Below, piece after piece: positions 26,800 through 35,605 of a stretch of 64,000 nucleotides of DNA; position 1 is the stretch's first letter, and each line of letters begins with the position of its first letter. The notes beneath the pieces were generated by a model that ran no database searches, had not been told where the DNA came from, and was given only the letters and a program-made list of their open reading frames with translations. Location: contig NZ_CP166850.1 of NCBI RefSeq assembly GCF_041346945.1, positions 7,672,501-7,736,500 of the forward strand, written 5' to 3'. Source of the DNA: Amycolatopsis sp. cg9. GTDB lineage: Bacteria; Actinomycetota; Actinomycetes; Mycobacteriales; Pseudonocardiaceae. The position numbers and the translations under genes are program-made.

Positions 26800-28179
26800 A
26801 TGACTGCAGCTCGATACCAGGAGATCGTCGACGAGAACGGACGGGTGTACCGGATTGGCGAGACCCCGCACGACATCATGGGTCGCTCGCGCAGCTGGAT
26901 GGTCTGGCTGCCCTGGATCGCCATGATGGCGGTCAGCGTGTTCGAGTACGGCTGGGGCGCCGTCGAAGGCACCCTGGAGGAGAAGTACGGCTGGACGCTG
27001 TCGGACGCGTTCTGGCTGGCTAGCGTCTGGGCCGTGTTCCAGGCCGCGGTCGCGTTCCCGGCCGGGCGGCTGCGGGAGAAGAACATCGTGTCGGCGAAGA
27101 CGGCCATGCTCGCCGGCGCGGTGTGCAGCGGCATCGGCTACTTCACCATTTCCCACAGCGGCAACCTCGCGCTGGCGTTCGCCGGCTACTCGGTGCTCGG
27201 CGGGATCGGCGCCGGGCTGGTGTACGCGACCTGCATCAACATGGTCGGCAAGTGGTACCCCGAGAAGCGGGGGGCGCGGACCGGTTTCGTCAACGGCGGG
27301 TTCGCCTACGGCGCGGTCCCGTTCATCTACGTGTTCGCCGCGTTCCTCACCCCGGCCAACTACTCGGTGATCCTCGACGTCATGGGCGTCTACATGCTCG
27401 TGGCCGTCGGGATCTGCGGGTTCTTGTTCAAGGACCCGCCGAAGAGCTGGTGGCCGAAGGACGTCGACCCGCTGAACTGGGTCCGCGACCGGCGGGCCAA
27501 GAGCGGCGGCCTGGCGAAGAACCCGCCCGCGGTGAAGCAGTTCTCGCCGGGGGAGGCCGTCCGGACCGGGATGCTGCCGCTGATGTGGGTGTGCCTGGTG
27601 ATCATCGGCGGCGTTTCGCTCTTCGGCATCAACTTCCAGGTGCCGTTCGCGAAGGTGAGCCACTTCGGCGCGTTCGTCGCGGCTTCGTCGGCCGGGGTGC
27701 TGGCGATCGTGAACGGCACCGGCCGCGCGGTCGTCGGCTGGGCGTCGGACAAGCTCGGGCGGCGGCAGACGCTCACCCTGGTGCTGGTGATCGCGGCCGG
27801 CGCGCAGTTCGGCGTGCTCTACGCCGGGAACACGCACAACCTGTTCCTGTTCATGGTGTTCGCGTTCCTGACCGGCTTCGGCAGCGGCGCGTTCTACCCG
27901 TTGTTCGCCGCGCTGGTGCCGGACTACTTCGGCGAGAACAACAACGCGTCGAACTACGGCCTGGTCTACAGCGCGAAACTGGTCGGTGGCGTCGGCGGCG
28001 GCGGGCTCGCCGCGGGGGTCATCAGCGTGTGGGGCTACACCGGCGCGTACGTCCTCGCCGGGTGCATCGCGCTCCTTTCGGCGGTGCTGACGCTGTTCCT
28101 GCGCCAGCCCGGCCGGAAGCGCCACCAGCTCGCCGAAACCGAGCTGGTGGCGCGACCGTCGGCCTCGGCCGGCGGTTAG
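26800..28179 (+). CDS. OxlT-like MFS transporter, copy 3
   Basis: 459 residues, 12 membrane segments, with the tag NGRVYRIGETPHDIMGRSRSW and the family blocks AGLVYATCINMVGKWYPEKRG, FVNGGFAYGAVPFIYV and YFGENNNASNYGLVYSAKL. Same length and end (TELVARP) as copy 2, so a tandem paralogue. The two may differ in substrate (for example oxalate and formate). It converges on the GntR regulator gene. Confidence 0.85.
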   Translation: MTAARYQEIVDENGRVYRIGETPHDIMGRSRSWMVWLPWIAMMAVSVFEYGWGAVEGTLEEKYGWTLSDAFWLASVWAVFQAAVAFPAGRLREKNIVSAKTAMLAGAVCSGIGYFTISHSGNLALAFAGYSVLGGIGAGLVYATCINMVGKWYPEKRGARTGFVNGGFAYGAVPFIYVFAAFLTPANYSVILDVMGVYMLVAVGICGFLFKDPPKSWWPKDVDPLNWVRDRRAKSGGLAKNPPAVKQFSPGEAVRTGMLPLMWVCLVIIGGVSLFGINFQVPFAKVSHFGAFVAASSAGVLAIVNGTGRAVVGWASDKLGRRQTLTLVLVIAAGAQFGVLYAGNTHNLFLFMVFAFLTGFGSGAFYPLFAALVPDYFGENNNASNYGLVYSAKLVGGVGGGGLAAGVISVWGYTGAYVLAGCIALLSAVLTLFLRQPGRKRHQLAETELVARPSASAGG

Positions 28180-28206
28180 CCGGAGAGCGCCCCGGTCCTG
28201 CCGAAA

Positions 28207-28944
28207 TCAGGATCGGGGCGCCTCCGGACGTTCGTGGTAGGCCTGGCGGGTCCGTTCGGTGTGCTTGGCCATGATCTGTTCCGCCGCTTCGGTGTCGCCG
28301 TCGGAGATGGCGTGGATCAGCTCGTCGTGCTCGTTCCACGCGTCTCGTCCCCGGGGCCGGGCGATCGGCGTGTAGTACCAGCGGACCCGGCGGTCGACCA
28401 GGCCGATCAGCTCGGCGAGCACCGCGTTCCCCGACAGCTTCGTGATGAACGCGTGGAGGGCGGCGTTGGCCGCGACCAGGCCTTCGGTGTCTTCGGCGTG
28501 CAGGGCCTGGACGCCCACCTGCTGCAGGTCCCACAGCTGCCGGATGTCCTGCGGGGTCGCGTTGGCGGCGGCGAGCTTCGCGGAGTGCGTTTCCAGCACG
28601 CTGCGGACGCTGAGCAGCTGGTCGGCCTCCTCGTCGGTCGGGAGGTGGACGAACGCGCCCTGGGCGGGCCGGAGGTCGACCCAGCCTTCGCTCTGCAGCC
28701 GCTGCAGGGCTTCCCGGACCGGCTGCCTGCTGACGCCGAGGTATTCGGCGAGGTCGGCTTCGACGAGGTGCTGCCCGGGTTCGAGCGTGCGGTTGATGAT
28801 CAGCTCGGCGAGGGCCTCGTAGACGACCTGCCGCAGCGGCGCCGGTCGCTCGACGCGCTTGGCGGGGGTCGAGCCGAGCGCGCCCTTGGCCGTGCGGCGC
28901 CCGGACGGGCCGCGGTCTTGGAGCGGGGAAGCAGGCTGGCTCAC
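28207..28944 (-). CDS. GntR/FCD-family regulator of the oxalate island
   Basis: 245 residues from the GTG at 28944, which has GAGG six bases upstream. Longer frames read through the operator and are unlikely. The winged HTH (~45-110) contains EPGQHLVEADLAEYLGVSRQPVREALQRLQSEGWV. An FCD ligand domain (~120-235) follows with HAFITKLSGNAVLAELI and a WNEHDELIHAISDGD block. FCD regulators usually release DNA on binding an organic acid. Palindromes of one type precede this gene, the PanE/formate dehydrogenase operon, oxc/sucCD and the first MFS gene, so it most likely controls all four and itself; direct binding is inferred. Confidence 0.85.
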   Translation of the reverse strand: MSQPASPLQDRGPSGRRTAKGALGSTPAKRVERPAPLRQVVYEALAELIINRTLEPGQHLVEADLAEYLGVSRQPVREALQRLQSEGWVDLRPAQGAFVHLPTDEEADQLLSVRSVLETHSAKLAAANATPQDIRQLWDLQQVGVQALHAEDTEGLVAANAALHAFITKLSGNAVLAELIGLVDRRVRWYYTPIARPRGRDAWNEHDELIHAISDGDTEAAEQIMAKHTERTRQAYHERPEAPRS

Positions 28945-28993
28945 GGGACACCTCGGAGGGGAGAGGAATGCTGATCTGCTCACAGGATACAGG

Positions 28994-29009
28994 TTTTGGT
29001 ATGCAAAAT
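28994..29009. promoter_or_regulatory. GntR-type operator before gntR
   Basis: TTTTGGTATGCAAAAT, with 5-base arms TTTTG/CAAAA around GTATG, 50 bases before the regulator start. It shares GTATGCAA with the sites at 20017 and 29082. Confidence 0.6.
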
Positions 29010-29081
29010 CCCGGAACCTCACCCGGTCGGGAGATTTTCCCGTGCGTTCCCCCAACCCCTGGTCCGGGCGGCGGATCCAGG

Positions 29082-29095
29082 ATACTGTATGCAAT
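29082..29095. promoter_or_regulatory. GntR-type operator before the PanE-like/formate dehydrogenase operon
   Basis: ATACTGTATGCAAT, 30 bases before the ATG at 29126, closest to the consensus of the four sites. Confidence 0.65.
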
Positions 29096-29125
29096 CACGT
29101 GCTGGACCGAAGCGGGAGGCACATC

Positions 29126-30121
29126 ATGAAGGTGGCTGTTCTCGGGGCCGGGGCGATCGGCGCCTACGTCGGGGCCGCGCTCCACCGCGGCGGGACCGAG
29201 GTGCACCTGATCGCCCGGCGGGCCCACCTCGCGGCGATGCGCGAGCACGGCGTCCGCGTGCTCAGCCCGCGCGGCGACTTCACCGCGCACCCCCACGTCA
29301 CGGACGACCCGGCGGAAGTCGGCGAAGTCGATTTCGTCTTCCTCGGCCTCAAAGCCAACTCCTACGCCTCGTGCGGGCCCCTGCTCGCCCCGCTGCTCGG
29401 GCCGGAGACGGCGGTCGTGGCCGCGCAGAACGGCATCCCGTGGTGGTACTTCCACGGCCTCGCCGGACATCCGCTGGAAGGGCGGCGGGTCGAGACCGTC
29501 GACCCCGGCGGCTCGGTGACCGCGGTGCTCGGGCTGCGACGGGCCGTCGGCTGCGTCGTCTACTGCTCGACGGTCATCGAGGAGCCGGGCGTGATCCGGC
29601 ACCTGGAAGGCACCCGGTTCTCCCTCGGCGAGCCGGACGGCGAGATCTCCGCGCGCTGCAAGGTCCTGAGCGCGGCGATGATCGCCGGCGGGCTCAAGGC
29701 GCCGGTCGAACCCCGCCTGCGCGACGACATCTGGATCAAGCTGATGGGCAACGTCGCCTTCAACCCGTTGTCCGCGCTGACCCGGGCGACGATGGCGCAG
29801 ATGTGCGAGCACGACGACACGCGCGCGCTCGTCGCCACGATGATGACCGAAACCCTCGCCGTCGCCCGGGCCGCCGGCAGCGACCCGAAGGTCTCGGTCG
29901 AGAAGCGCATCGACGGCGCCTGGCGCGTCGGCCACCACAAGACGTCGATGCTGCAGGACCTCGAAGCCGGCAAGCCCCTGGAGATCGACGCCATCATCGG
30001 CGCGGTCGTCGAACTGGCGGAGCTGACCGGCGTGCCCGCCCCGGCGCTGCGCCACGTTCACGCCGCCATCGGCCTGCTCGGCCACACCAGCACGACGCCC
30101 GTCCCCGTCGGGTCGCACTGA
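29126..30121 (+). CDS. PanE-like reductase, candidate oxalyl-CoA reductase
   Basis: 331 residues of the 2-dehydropantoate 2-reductase (ApbA/PanE) family. The NADP-binding loop is LGAGAIGAYVGAALHRGG at the N-terminus, and the catalytic-Lys segment is DDIWIKLMGNVAFNPLSALT (~210-228). Biosynthetic PanE would be out of place here. In Methylobacterium extorquens a PanE paralogue (PanE2) is known to reduce oxalyl-CoA to glyoxylate. Next to formate dehydrogenase, and upstream of Gcl, GlxR and GarK, that role fits well but is inferred. GGGAGG precedes the ATG, and the dehydrogenase gene follows 13 bases after the stop. Confidence 0.8.
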   Translation: MKVAVLGAGAIGAYVGAALHRGGTEVHLIARRAHLAAMREHGVRVLSPRGDFTAHPHVTDDPAEVGEVDFVFLGLKANSYASCGPLLAPLLGPETAVVAAQNGIPWWYFHGLAGHPLEGRRVETVDPGGSVTAVLGLRRAVGCVVYCSTVIEEPGVIRHLEGTRFSLGEPDGEISARCKVLSAAMIAGGLKAPVEPRLRDDIWIKLMGNVAFNPLSALTRATMAQMCEHDDTRALVATMMTETLAVARAAGSDPKVSVEKRIDGAWRVGHHKTSMLQDLEAGKPLEIDAIIGAVVELAELTGVPAPALRHVHAAIGLLGHTSTTPVPVGSH

Positions 30122-30134
30122 ACCGGAGGTACCC

Positions 30135-32057
30135 GTGAAGCGCAAGAAGACCGAGCCGTACGTCCGGCTCACCCAGCCACTCGTGCGCGACTCCGGCGTG
30201 CTGCGGCCGGCGACCTGGACCGAGGCCCTCGACCGGGCCGCCGCCGGGATCCGCCGGACCCTCGAAGCCAAGGGGCCCGAGGCGTTCGGGATGTTCTCGT
30301 GCGCCCGCGCGACCAACGAGATGAACTTCGTCGCGCAGAAGTTCACCCGCGCGGTGATCGGCACGAACAACGTCGACTCGTGCAACCGCACCTGCCACGC
30401 GCCCAGCGTCGCCGGCCTGGCGCGGGTGTTCGACAGCGGCGGCGGCACGTCGTCCTACCAGGAGATCGAGGACGCCGACGTCATCGTGATCTGGGGCGGC
30501 AACCCGCGCGAGGCGCACCCGATCTTCTTCCAGCACGTGCTCAAGGCCGTCCACAAGGGAGCGAAGCTCTTCGTCGTCGACCCCCGCCGGACGAGCACCG
30601 CGAGCTGGGCGCACCGGCAGCTGCAGCTCGAGGTCGGCACCGACATCCCGCTCGCCCACGCGATCGCGCGGGAGATCATCCACTCCGGACTGGCGAACAC
30701 GGCGTTCATCGAGCGGGCCACCGAAGGGTTCGCCGAGTTCGCCGCGTCGGTCGAGCCCTGGACCCTGGAGGTCGCCGAGAAGACGACGGGCGTACCGGCC
30801 GAGCTGATCAAGGAGCTCGCCCACACCTACGCGCGGGCCGACCGCGGGCAGCTTTCGTGGACGCTCGGGATCACCGAGCACCACAACGGCACCGACAACG
30901 TCCTGGCGCTGATCAACCTGTCGCTGCTGGCCGGGCAGGTCGGCCGCTACGGCGCCGGCCTCAACCCGCTGCGCGGGCAGAACAACGTCCAGGGCGGCGG
31001 CGACATGGGCGCCATCCCGGACCGGCTGCCCGGCTTCCAGGACGTCCTCGACGCCGGCGTCCGCGCGAAGTTCGACGCGGCCTGGGGTTCGGCCATCCCG
31101 CCGCACAAGGGCCTCAACCTCACGCAGATGCTCGACGCGATGGAACGCGGCGACCTGACCTGCGTGTACATCATCGGCGAGAACCCGGTCCAGTCCGAAG
31201 CGGACTGCGAGCACACGATCAAGCGGCTGGCCAACGTGGACCACCTCGTCGTGCAGGACATCTTCCTCACCAAGACCGCGCAGCTGGCCGACGTCGTGCT
31301 GCCGGCTTCGGCGGCCTGGTGCGAAAGCGACGGCACGTTCACCAACTCCGAACGGCGGGTCCAGCGCGTCCGCAGGGCCCTCGAACCGCCGGACGGCGCG
31401 CGCGACGACATCGAGCTGCTGTCGGAGCTGGCTCGCCGGCTCGGGCACGACTGGCACCACACCGGCGGCGAGGAGGTGTGGGACGAGCTGCGCTCGCTCT
31501 CGCCGATGCACGCCGGGATGTCCTACGCGCGGCTGGAAGAACTCGGCGGGATCCAGTGGCCGTGCTACGCCGAGGACACCCTGGAGCCGACGTTCCTGCA
31601 CGGCAGGCTGTGGGCCGAAGACCCGGCCGAGCGCGGCCGCCCGGCGCCCTTCACGGTGATCGAGCACAGCCCGCCGGTCGACCTGCTCACCGAAGAGTTC
31701 CCGATCCGGCTCACCACCGGGCGGCGGCTGGACTCCTACAACACCGGCGTCCAGTCGAGCGGGTTCCCGTCCCCGCTGCGGCAGGGCGAAACCCTGGACC
31801 TGTGCCCGGAGGACGCCCGCGCCCTCGGTGTCACCCCGGACGAGCTGGTCCGCATCACCTCCCGGCGGGGCGAGATCGTCGCACCGGTCCGGCTCGACAA
31901 GGGGCTGAAACCGGGGCTGGCGTTCATGACCTTCCACTTCCCGGACGAAATCGACGTCAACGTCATCACCATCGAGGCGACCTGCCCGATCGCCGGGACC
32001 GCGGAGTACAAGGCCGCGGCCATCCGCGTCGAGAAGCTCTCGGAAGTGGGAGCCTGA
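30135..32057 (+). CDS. Formate dehydrogenase catalytic subunit, lacking its N-terminal Fe-S domains
   Basis: 640 residues of the molybdenum bis-PGD oxidoreductase family. The active-site region is NNVDSCNRTCHAPSVAGL, with Cys as the Mo ligand (not selenocysteine) and the adjacent His. Other family blocks are WGGNPREAHPIFF, PLRGQNNVQGGGDMGAIPDRLPG and GENPVQSEAD. It oxidises formate to CO2. It starts where the [4Fe-4S] domain normally ends (RLTQPLVRDSG): that domain and the ferredoxin-like modules are encoded separately at 33801. GTG start with GGAGG. First of a coupled three-gene set. Confidence 0.88.
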   Translation: MKRKKTEPYVRLTQPLVRDSGVLRPATWTEALDRAAAGIRRTLEAKGPEAFGMFSCARATNEMNFVAQKFTRAVIGTNNVDSCNRTCHAPSVAGLARVFDSGGGTSSYQEIEDADVIVIWGGNPREAHPIFFQHVLKAVHKGAKLFVVDPRRTSTASWAHRQLQLEVGTDIPLAHAIAREIIHSGLANTAFIERATEGFAEFAASVEPWTLEVAEKTTGVPAELIKELAHTYARADRGQLSWTLGITEHHNGTDNVLALINLSLLAGQVGRYGAGLNPLRGQNNVQGGGDMGAIPDRLPGFQDVLDAGVRAKFDAAWGSAIPPHKGLNLTQMLDAMERGDLTCVYIIGENPVQSEADCEHTIKRLANVDHLVVQDIFLTKTAQLADVVLPASAAWCESDGTFTNSERRVQRVRRALEPPDGARDDIELLSELARRLGHDWHHTGGEEVWDELRSLSPMHAGMSYARLEELGGIQWPCYAEDTLEPTFLHGRLWAEDPAERGRPAPFTVIEHSPPVDLLTEEFPIRLTTGRRLDSYNTGVQSSGFPSPLRQGETLDLCPEDARALGVTPDELVRITSRRGEIVAPVRLDKGLKPGLAFMTFHFPDEIDVNVITIEATCPIAGTAEYKAAAIRVEKLSEVGA

Positions 32058-32058
32058 A

Positions 32059-33804
32059 GTGGACCTCAAGCTCCTGGACGCCGTCGCGTCGCGTGAAGAG
32101 GAGGAGGCGGTCGCCGGGTTCGCCGGCGGCGGCCGCGACCAGCTGCTGCCCGCGCTGCACGCGGTCAACGACCGGGTCGGCTGGCTCAGCCAGGGCGCGC
32201 TGAACCTGATCTGCGAGACGCTGCACGTGCCGCCGGCCGACGCGTACGGCGTGGCCAGCTTCTATTCGCTGTTCGCGCTCGCGGAGCGCCCGGAACGGGT
32301 CGTGCACGTGTGCACCGACCTGGCGTGCCGGGTCAACGGCGCGGAAACCGTGTGCGAGGTCCTCACCGAGCACGTCGGCGCCGCGGGGAAGGCGCGCGGT
32401 GGGGTCACGTGGCTGCGCAGCCCGTGCCTCGGCGTCTGCGAACGGGCCCCCGCGGCGCTGGCGTTCCAGGCGGGCGACCCGGCCACCACCGAGCTTGTCG
32501 CCCCGGCCACCGGCGCGTCGGCCGTGCTGGCCGCCCAGCGCGCACCGTCCGCTTCGGACGGTGCGCCGCCGCTGCTCCACCAGAAGGACGGACTGCGGCT
32601 GCTGCGCCGGGTCGGCGTCGTCGACCCGTCCAGTTTGGACGGCTACCGCGCGACCGGCGGGTACGCGGCCCTGCGCACCGCCCTGCGGATGGGGGAGGCC
32701 GCGGTGCTGCGGGAGGTCACCGACGCCGGCCTGCTCGGCCGCGGCGGGGCGGCGTTCCCGACCGGGCGGAAGTGGGCGGCCACGGCCGCGCAGCCCGCCG
32801 GGCCGCACTACCTGGTGTGCAACGCCGACGAGAGCGAACCCGGCACGTTCAAGGACCGGGTGCTGCTCGAAGGCGACCCGTTCGCGCTGGTGGAGGCGAT
32901 GACGATCGCCGCGTTCGCGATCGGCGCCCGGCAGGGGTACGTCTACCTGCGCGGTGAGTACCCGCGGGCGCTGCGGCTGCTGCGCAACGCACTGGCGGTC
33001 TGCCGGGAACGCGGCTACCTCGGCGTGGACATCATGGGCCACGAGGGTTTCTCGTTCGACATCGAGATCCGGCGCGGGGCCGGCGCGTACATCTGTGGCG
33101 AGGAAACGGCGATCTTCAACTCGATCGAAGGTTTCCGCGGCGAGCCCCGGACGAAGCCGCCGTTCCCGGTCGAGAAGGGTCTGTTCGGCAAGCCGACCGT
33201 GGTCAACAACGTCGAAACCCTGGTGAACGTGCCGCTGATCCTCACCGAAGGCGCGGCCGCCTACCGGGCGATCGGCACCGAGGCCTCGGCCGGGCCGAAG
33301 CTGTTCTGCCTGTCCGGCAACGTCGAACGGCCCGGCGTCTACGAAGTGCCGTTCGGCACGACGCTGCGGGAGCTGCTCGCGCTGGCCGGTGGCGTCCCGG
33401 AAGGCCGCTCGCTGCGGGCGATCCTGCTCGGCGGCGCGGCGGGCGGGTTCGTCCGGCCCGACGAACTGGACCTGCCGCTGACCATGGAGGACGCCCGCGC
33501 GGCGAAGACGACGCTCGGCTCGGGTGTCGTCCTGGTCCTCGATGACCTGGCCGACCTCGGCGGGTTCCTGCTGCGGATCGCGGAGTTCTTCCGCGACGAG
33601 TCGTGCGGGCAGTGCGTCCCGTGCCGGATCGGGACGGTCCGCCAGGAGGAGGCGATCCGGCGCGTGCTCGCGGCCGGTTCGGAGGAGCGGCCGCTGCTGC
33701 GGGAGGTGGGTGGGGTCATGCGGGATTCGTCGATCTGCGGCCTCGGCCAGACCGCGTGGAACGCCATCGAATCCGCGATCGACCGGCTGGGGGCCCTGCG
33801 ATGA
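32059..33804 (+). CDS. Formate dehydrogenase NuoE-NuoF fusion subunit
   Basis: 581 residues. Residues ~1-155 are a thioredoxin-like [2Fe-2S] domain (NuoE/FdsG type) with Cys pairs in CTDLACRVNG and CLGVCERAP. Residues ~170-580 are NuoF/FdsB type: the NADH/FMN-binding GRGGAAFPTGRKW, NADESEPGTFKDR, GAYICGEETAIFNSIEG, and the [4Fe-4S] motif ESCGQCVPCRIGT. It passes electrons from the catalytic subunit to NAD. The fusion of two normally separate subunits is clear from the continuous frame. GTG start one base after the previous stop. Confidence 0.9.
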   Translation: MDLKLLDAVASREEEEAVAGFAGGGRDQLLPALHAVNDRVGWLSQGALNLICETLHVPPADAYGVASFYSLFALAERPERVVHVCTDLACRVNGAETVCEVLTEHVGAAGKARGGVTWLRSPCLGVCERAPAALAFQAGDPATTELVAPATGASAVLAAQRAPSASDGAPPLLHQKDGLRLLRRVGVVDPSSLDGYRATGGYAALRTALRMGEAAVLREVTDAGLLGRGGAAFPTGRKWAATAAQPAGPHYLVCNADESEPGTFKDRVLLEGDPFALVEAMTIAAFAIGARQGYVYLRGEYPRALRLLRNALAVCRERGYLGVDIMGHEGFSFDIEIRRGAGAYICGEETAIFNSIEGFRGEPRTKPPFPVEKGLFGKPTVVNNVETLVNVPLILTEGAAAYRAIGTEASAGPKLFCLSGNVERPGVYEVPFGTTLRELLALAGGVPEGRSLRAILLGGAAGGFVRPDELDLPLTMEDARAAKTTLGSGVVLVLDDLADLGGFLLRIAEFFRDESCGQCVPCRIGTVRQEEAIRRVLAAGSEERPLLREVGGVMRDSSICGLGQTAWNAIESAIDRLGALR

Positions 33805-34658
33805 CCATTGTGGACATCGGAATCCCGAAGCGGCTGGTCGAGTTCACCGTGGACGGCGCGCCGGTCCGGGTACCCGAGGGCTCGACGATCCTCGACGCGT
33901 GCACGGCGGCGGGCAAGGAGATCCCGACCCTGTGCTACGGCGACACCCTGGAGCCGGCGAACGCCTGCCGCGTCTGCATGGTGGAGGTCGAGGGCTCCCG
34001 GACACTGGTGCCTTCGTGCTCGCGCAAGGCCGAACCGGGCATGGTGGTGCACACCGATTCCGAGCGCACCCGGATCAGCCGCAAGGTCGTCCTCGAACTG
34101 CTCGGTTCGGCGACGGACCTTTCGACCACCCCGGACGTGGACCGCTGGATGGCCGAGACGGGCGCGGAACCGTCCCGCTTCGGCCCGGACGCGGCGACCG
34201 TCGCGCAACCGGCCATCGTGGACAACGAGCTGTACGTCCGTGACTACGAGAAGTGCATCCTCTGCTACAAGTGCGTCGACGCGTGCGGTGAGCAGTGGCA
34301 GAACTCGTTCGCCATCACCGTGGCGGGCCGGGGGTTCGACGCGCGGATCTCGACGGAGTTCTCGAACCCGCTGCCCGACAGCGCGTGCGTGTACTGCGGC
34401 AACTGCGTCGAGGTCTGCCCGACCGGGGCGCTGAGCTTCAAGCGCGAGTACGACAAGCGCGAGGACGGCACCTGGGACGAGTCCCGCCAGACGGCGACGA
34501 CGACCGTCTGCACCTTCTGCGGGGTGGGCTGCAACCTGACGCTGCACGTCCAGGACAACGAGATCGTGAAGGTGACTTCGCCGCACGAGAGCTCGGTGAC
34601 GCACGGCAACCTCTGCATCAAGGGCCGGTTCGGCTGGCAGCACGTCCAGAACCGGTAG
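33801..34658 (+). CDS. Formate dehydrogenase detached Fe-S domain subunit
   Basis: 285 residues. An N-terminal [2Fe-2S] ferredoxin domain (CYGDTLEPANACRVCMVEV ... PSCSRKA), a NuoG-like His-poor linker, two [4Fe-4S] motifs (CILCYKCVDAC and CVYCGNCVEVCPTG), and finally the [4Fe-4S] domain that normally opens a Mo-bisPGD subunit (CTFCGVGCNL ... NLCIKGRFGW). These are the ~280 N-terminal residues of an FdsA-type subunit, here a separate gene placed after, not before, the catalytic part. The ATG overlaps the previous stop (ATGA). It must dock onto the catalytic subunit to complete the electron path. Confidence 0.87.
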   Translation: MTIVDIGIPKRLVEFTVDGAPVRVPEGSTILDACTAAGKEIPTLCYGDTLEPANACRVCMVEVEGSRTLVPSCSRKAEPGMVVHTDSERTRISRKVVLELLGSATDLSTTPDVDRWMAETGAEPSRFGPDAATVAQPAIVDNELYVRDYEKCILCYKCVDACGEQWQNSFAITVAGRGFDARISTEFSNPLPDSACVYCGNCVEVCPTGALSFKREYDKREDGTWDESRQTATTTVCTFCGVGCNLTLHVQDNEIVKVTSPHESSVTHGNLCIKGRFGWQHVQNR

Positions 34659-34723
34659 CGCGCCCATCCCGCGCGGAGGCGCCGTGGCTCGACGAGTCGC
34701 GGCGCCTCTGTCGTTCCCGGACG

Positions 34724-34753
34724 TTGACCCCGCCGCAGGTCACCGGCTATTCT
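34724..34753 (+). promoter_or_regulatory. Promoter of the glycerate-pathway operon
   Basis: TTGACC (34724-34729), 18 bases, TATTCT (34748-34753). The AT-rich leader contains AATTCCGGATAGCGAAATT (from about 34780), loosely dyad and a possible regulator site unlike the GntR palindromes. Confidence 0.6.
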
Positions 34754-34798
34754 CGATATGCGAAAGAAAAATTCCGGATAGCGAAATTAGAGGTCGCG

Positions 34799-35605
34799 AT
34801 GCCCGAGCACTCCCTGCCGTACGTCGTCAACCTGTCGCTGCTGTTCAAGGAGGTCCCCCTCCTCGAGCGCGCGGCGGCCGCGCGGGCGGCGGGCTTCACC
34901 GACGTCGAGTACTGGTGGCCGTTCGAGGCCGCCGTACCCGCGCGGGACGAGGTGGACGCCTTCGTGAAGAGCCTGGACGGCGTCCGGCTGCGCGGGCTGA
35001 ACTTCTACGCCGGGGACATGGCGGCGGGGGAGCGGGGCCTGGTCTCCTGGATCGGCCGCGAAGCCGAGTTCGCCGACAGCCTCGTCGTCGCGCTGGACAT
35101 CGCCGAACGCACTGGGTGCCGCAGCTTCAACGCGCTCTACGGCAACCGGCTGGACGGCGAAGACCCCGTCAAGCAGGACGACCTGGCGCTGGTGCACCTC
35201 GCCGGCGCCGCGGAAGCCGCCGCGAAGATCGGCGCGCAGCTGGTCCTCGAACCGCTCTCCGGCGCGGACCGCTACCCGCTCAAGACCGCCGCGGACGCCG
35301 TGGCCGTGCTCGACGACCTCGGGCGCGACAACGTGCGGCTGCTGGCCGACCTGTACCACCTGGCAGTCAACGGCGACGACCTGGACGCCTTGGCGACGCG
35401 GCACATCGCCCGGATCGGGCACGTGCAGATCGCCGACGCACCCGGGCGCCACCAGCCCGGCACCGGCTCGCTGGACATCGAGGGACACCTCGCGAAGCTG
35501 CAGGCCGCGGGCTACGACGGGTTCGTCGGGATCGAGTACGTCCCGGAGCCCGGCACGCTCGCGTCGCTGGACTGGCTGCCGATCACCCGAAGGGGACGAG
35601 CATGA
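34799..35605 (+). CDS. hyi: Hydroxypyruvate isomerase
   Basis: 268 residues, a xylose-isomerase-like TIM barrel of the Hyi family. Signatures are YVVNLSLLFKEVPLLERAAAARAAGF, FNALYGNR, the metal-ligand glutamate in LVLEPLSG, DLYHLAVNGDD, HVQIADAPGRHQPGTG and GIEYVPEPGT. It interconverts hydroxypyruvate and tartronate semialdehyde. GAGG precedes the ATG. Its stop overlaps the glxR start (ATGA). It opens the hyi-glxR-gcl operon. Confidence 0.92.
   Translation: MPEHSLPYVVNLSLLFKEVPLLERAAAARAAGFTDVEYWWPFEAAVPARDEVDAFVKSLDGVRLRGLNFYAGDMAAGERGLVSWIGREAEFADSLVVALDIAERTGCRSFNALYGNRLDGEDPVKQDDLALVHLAGAAEAAAKIGAQLVLEPLSGADRYPLKTAADAVAVLDDLGRDNVRLLADLYHLAVNGDDLDALATRHIARIGHVQIADAPGRHQPGTGSLDIEGHLAKLQAAGYDGFVGIEYVPEPGTLASLDWLPITRRGRA

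Noticed and set aside
30369..30410. Selenocysteine formate dehydrogenase
   Set aside because: The active-site position is a TGC cysteine codon (CNRTCHAPS), and no in-frame TGA is present.
28022..30448. 808-codon minus-strand frame across gntR and the reductase
   Set aside because: Runs through two operators and three real genes; no domain.
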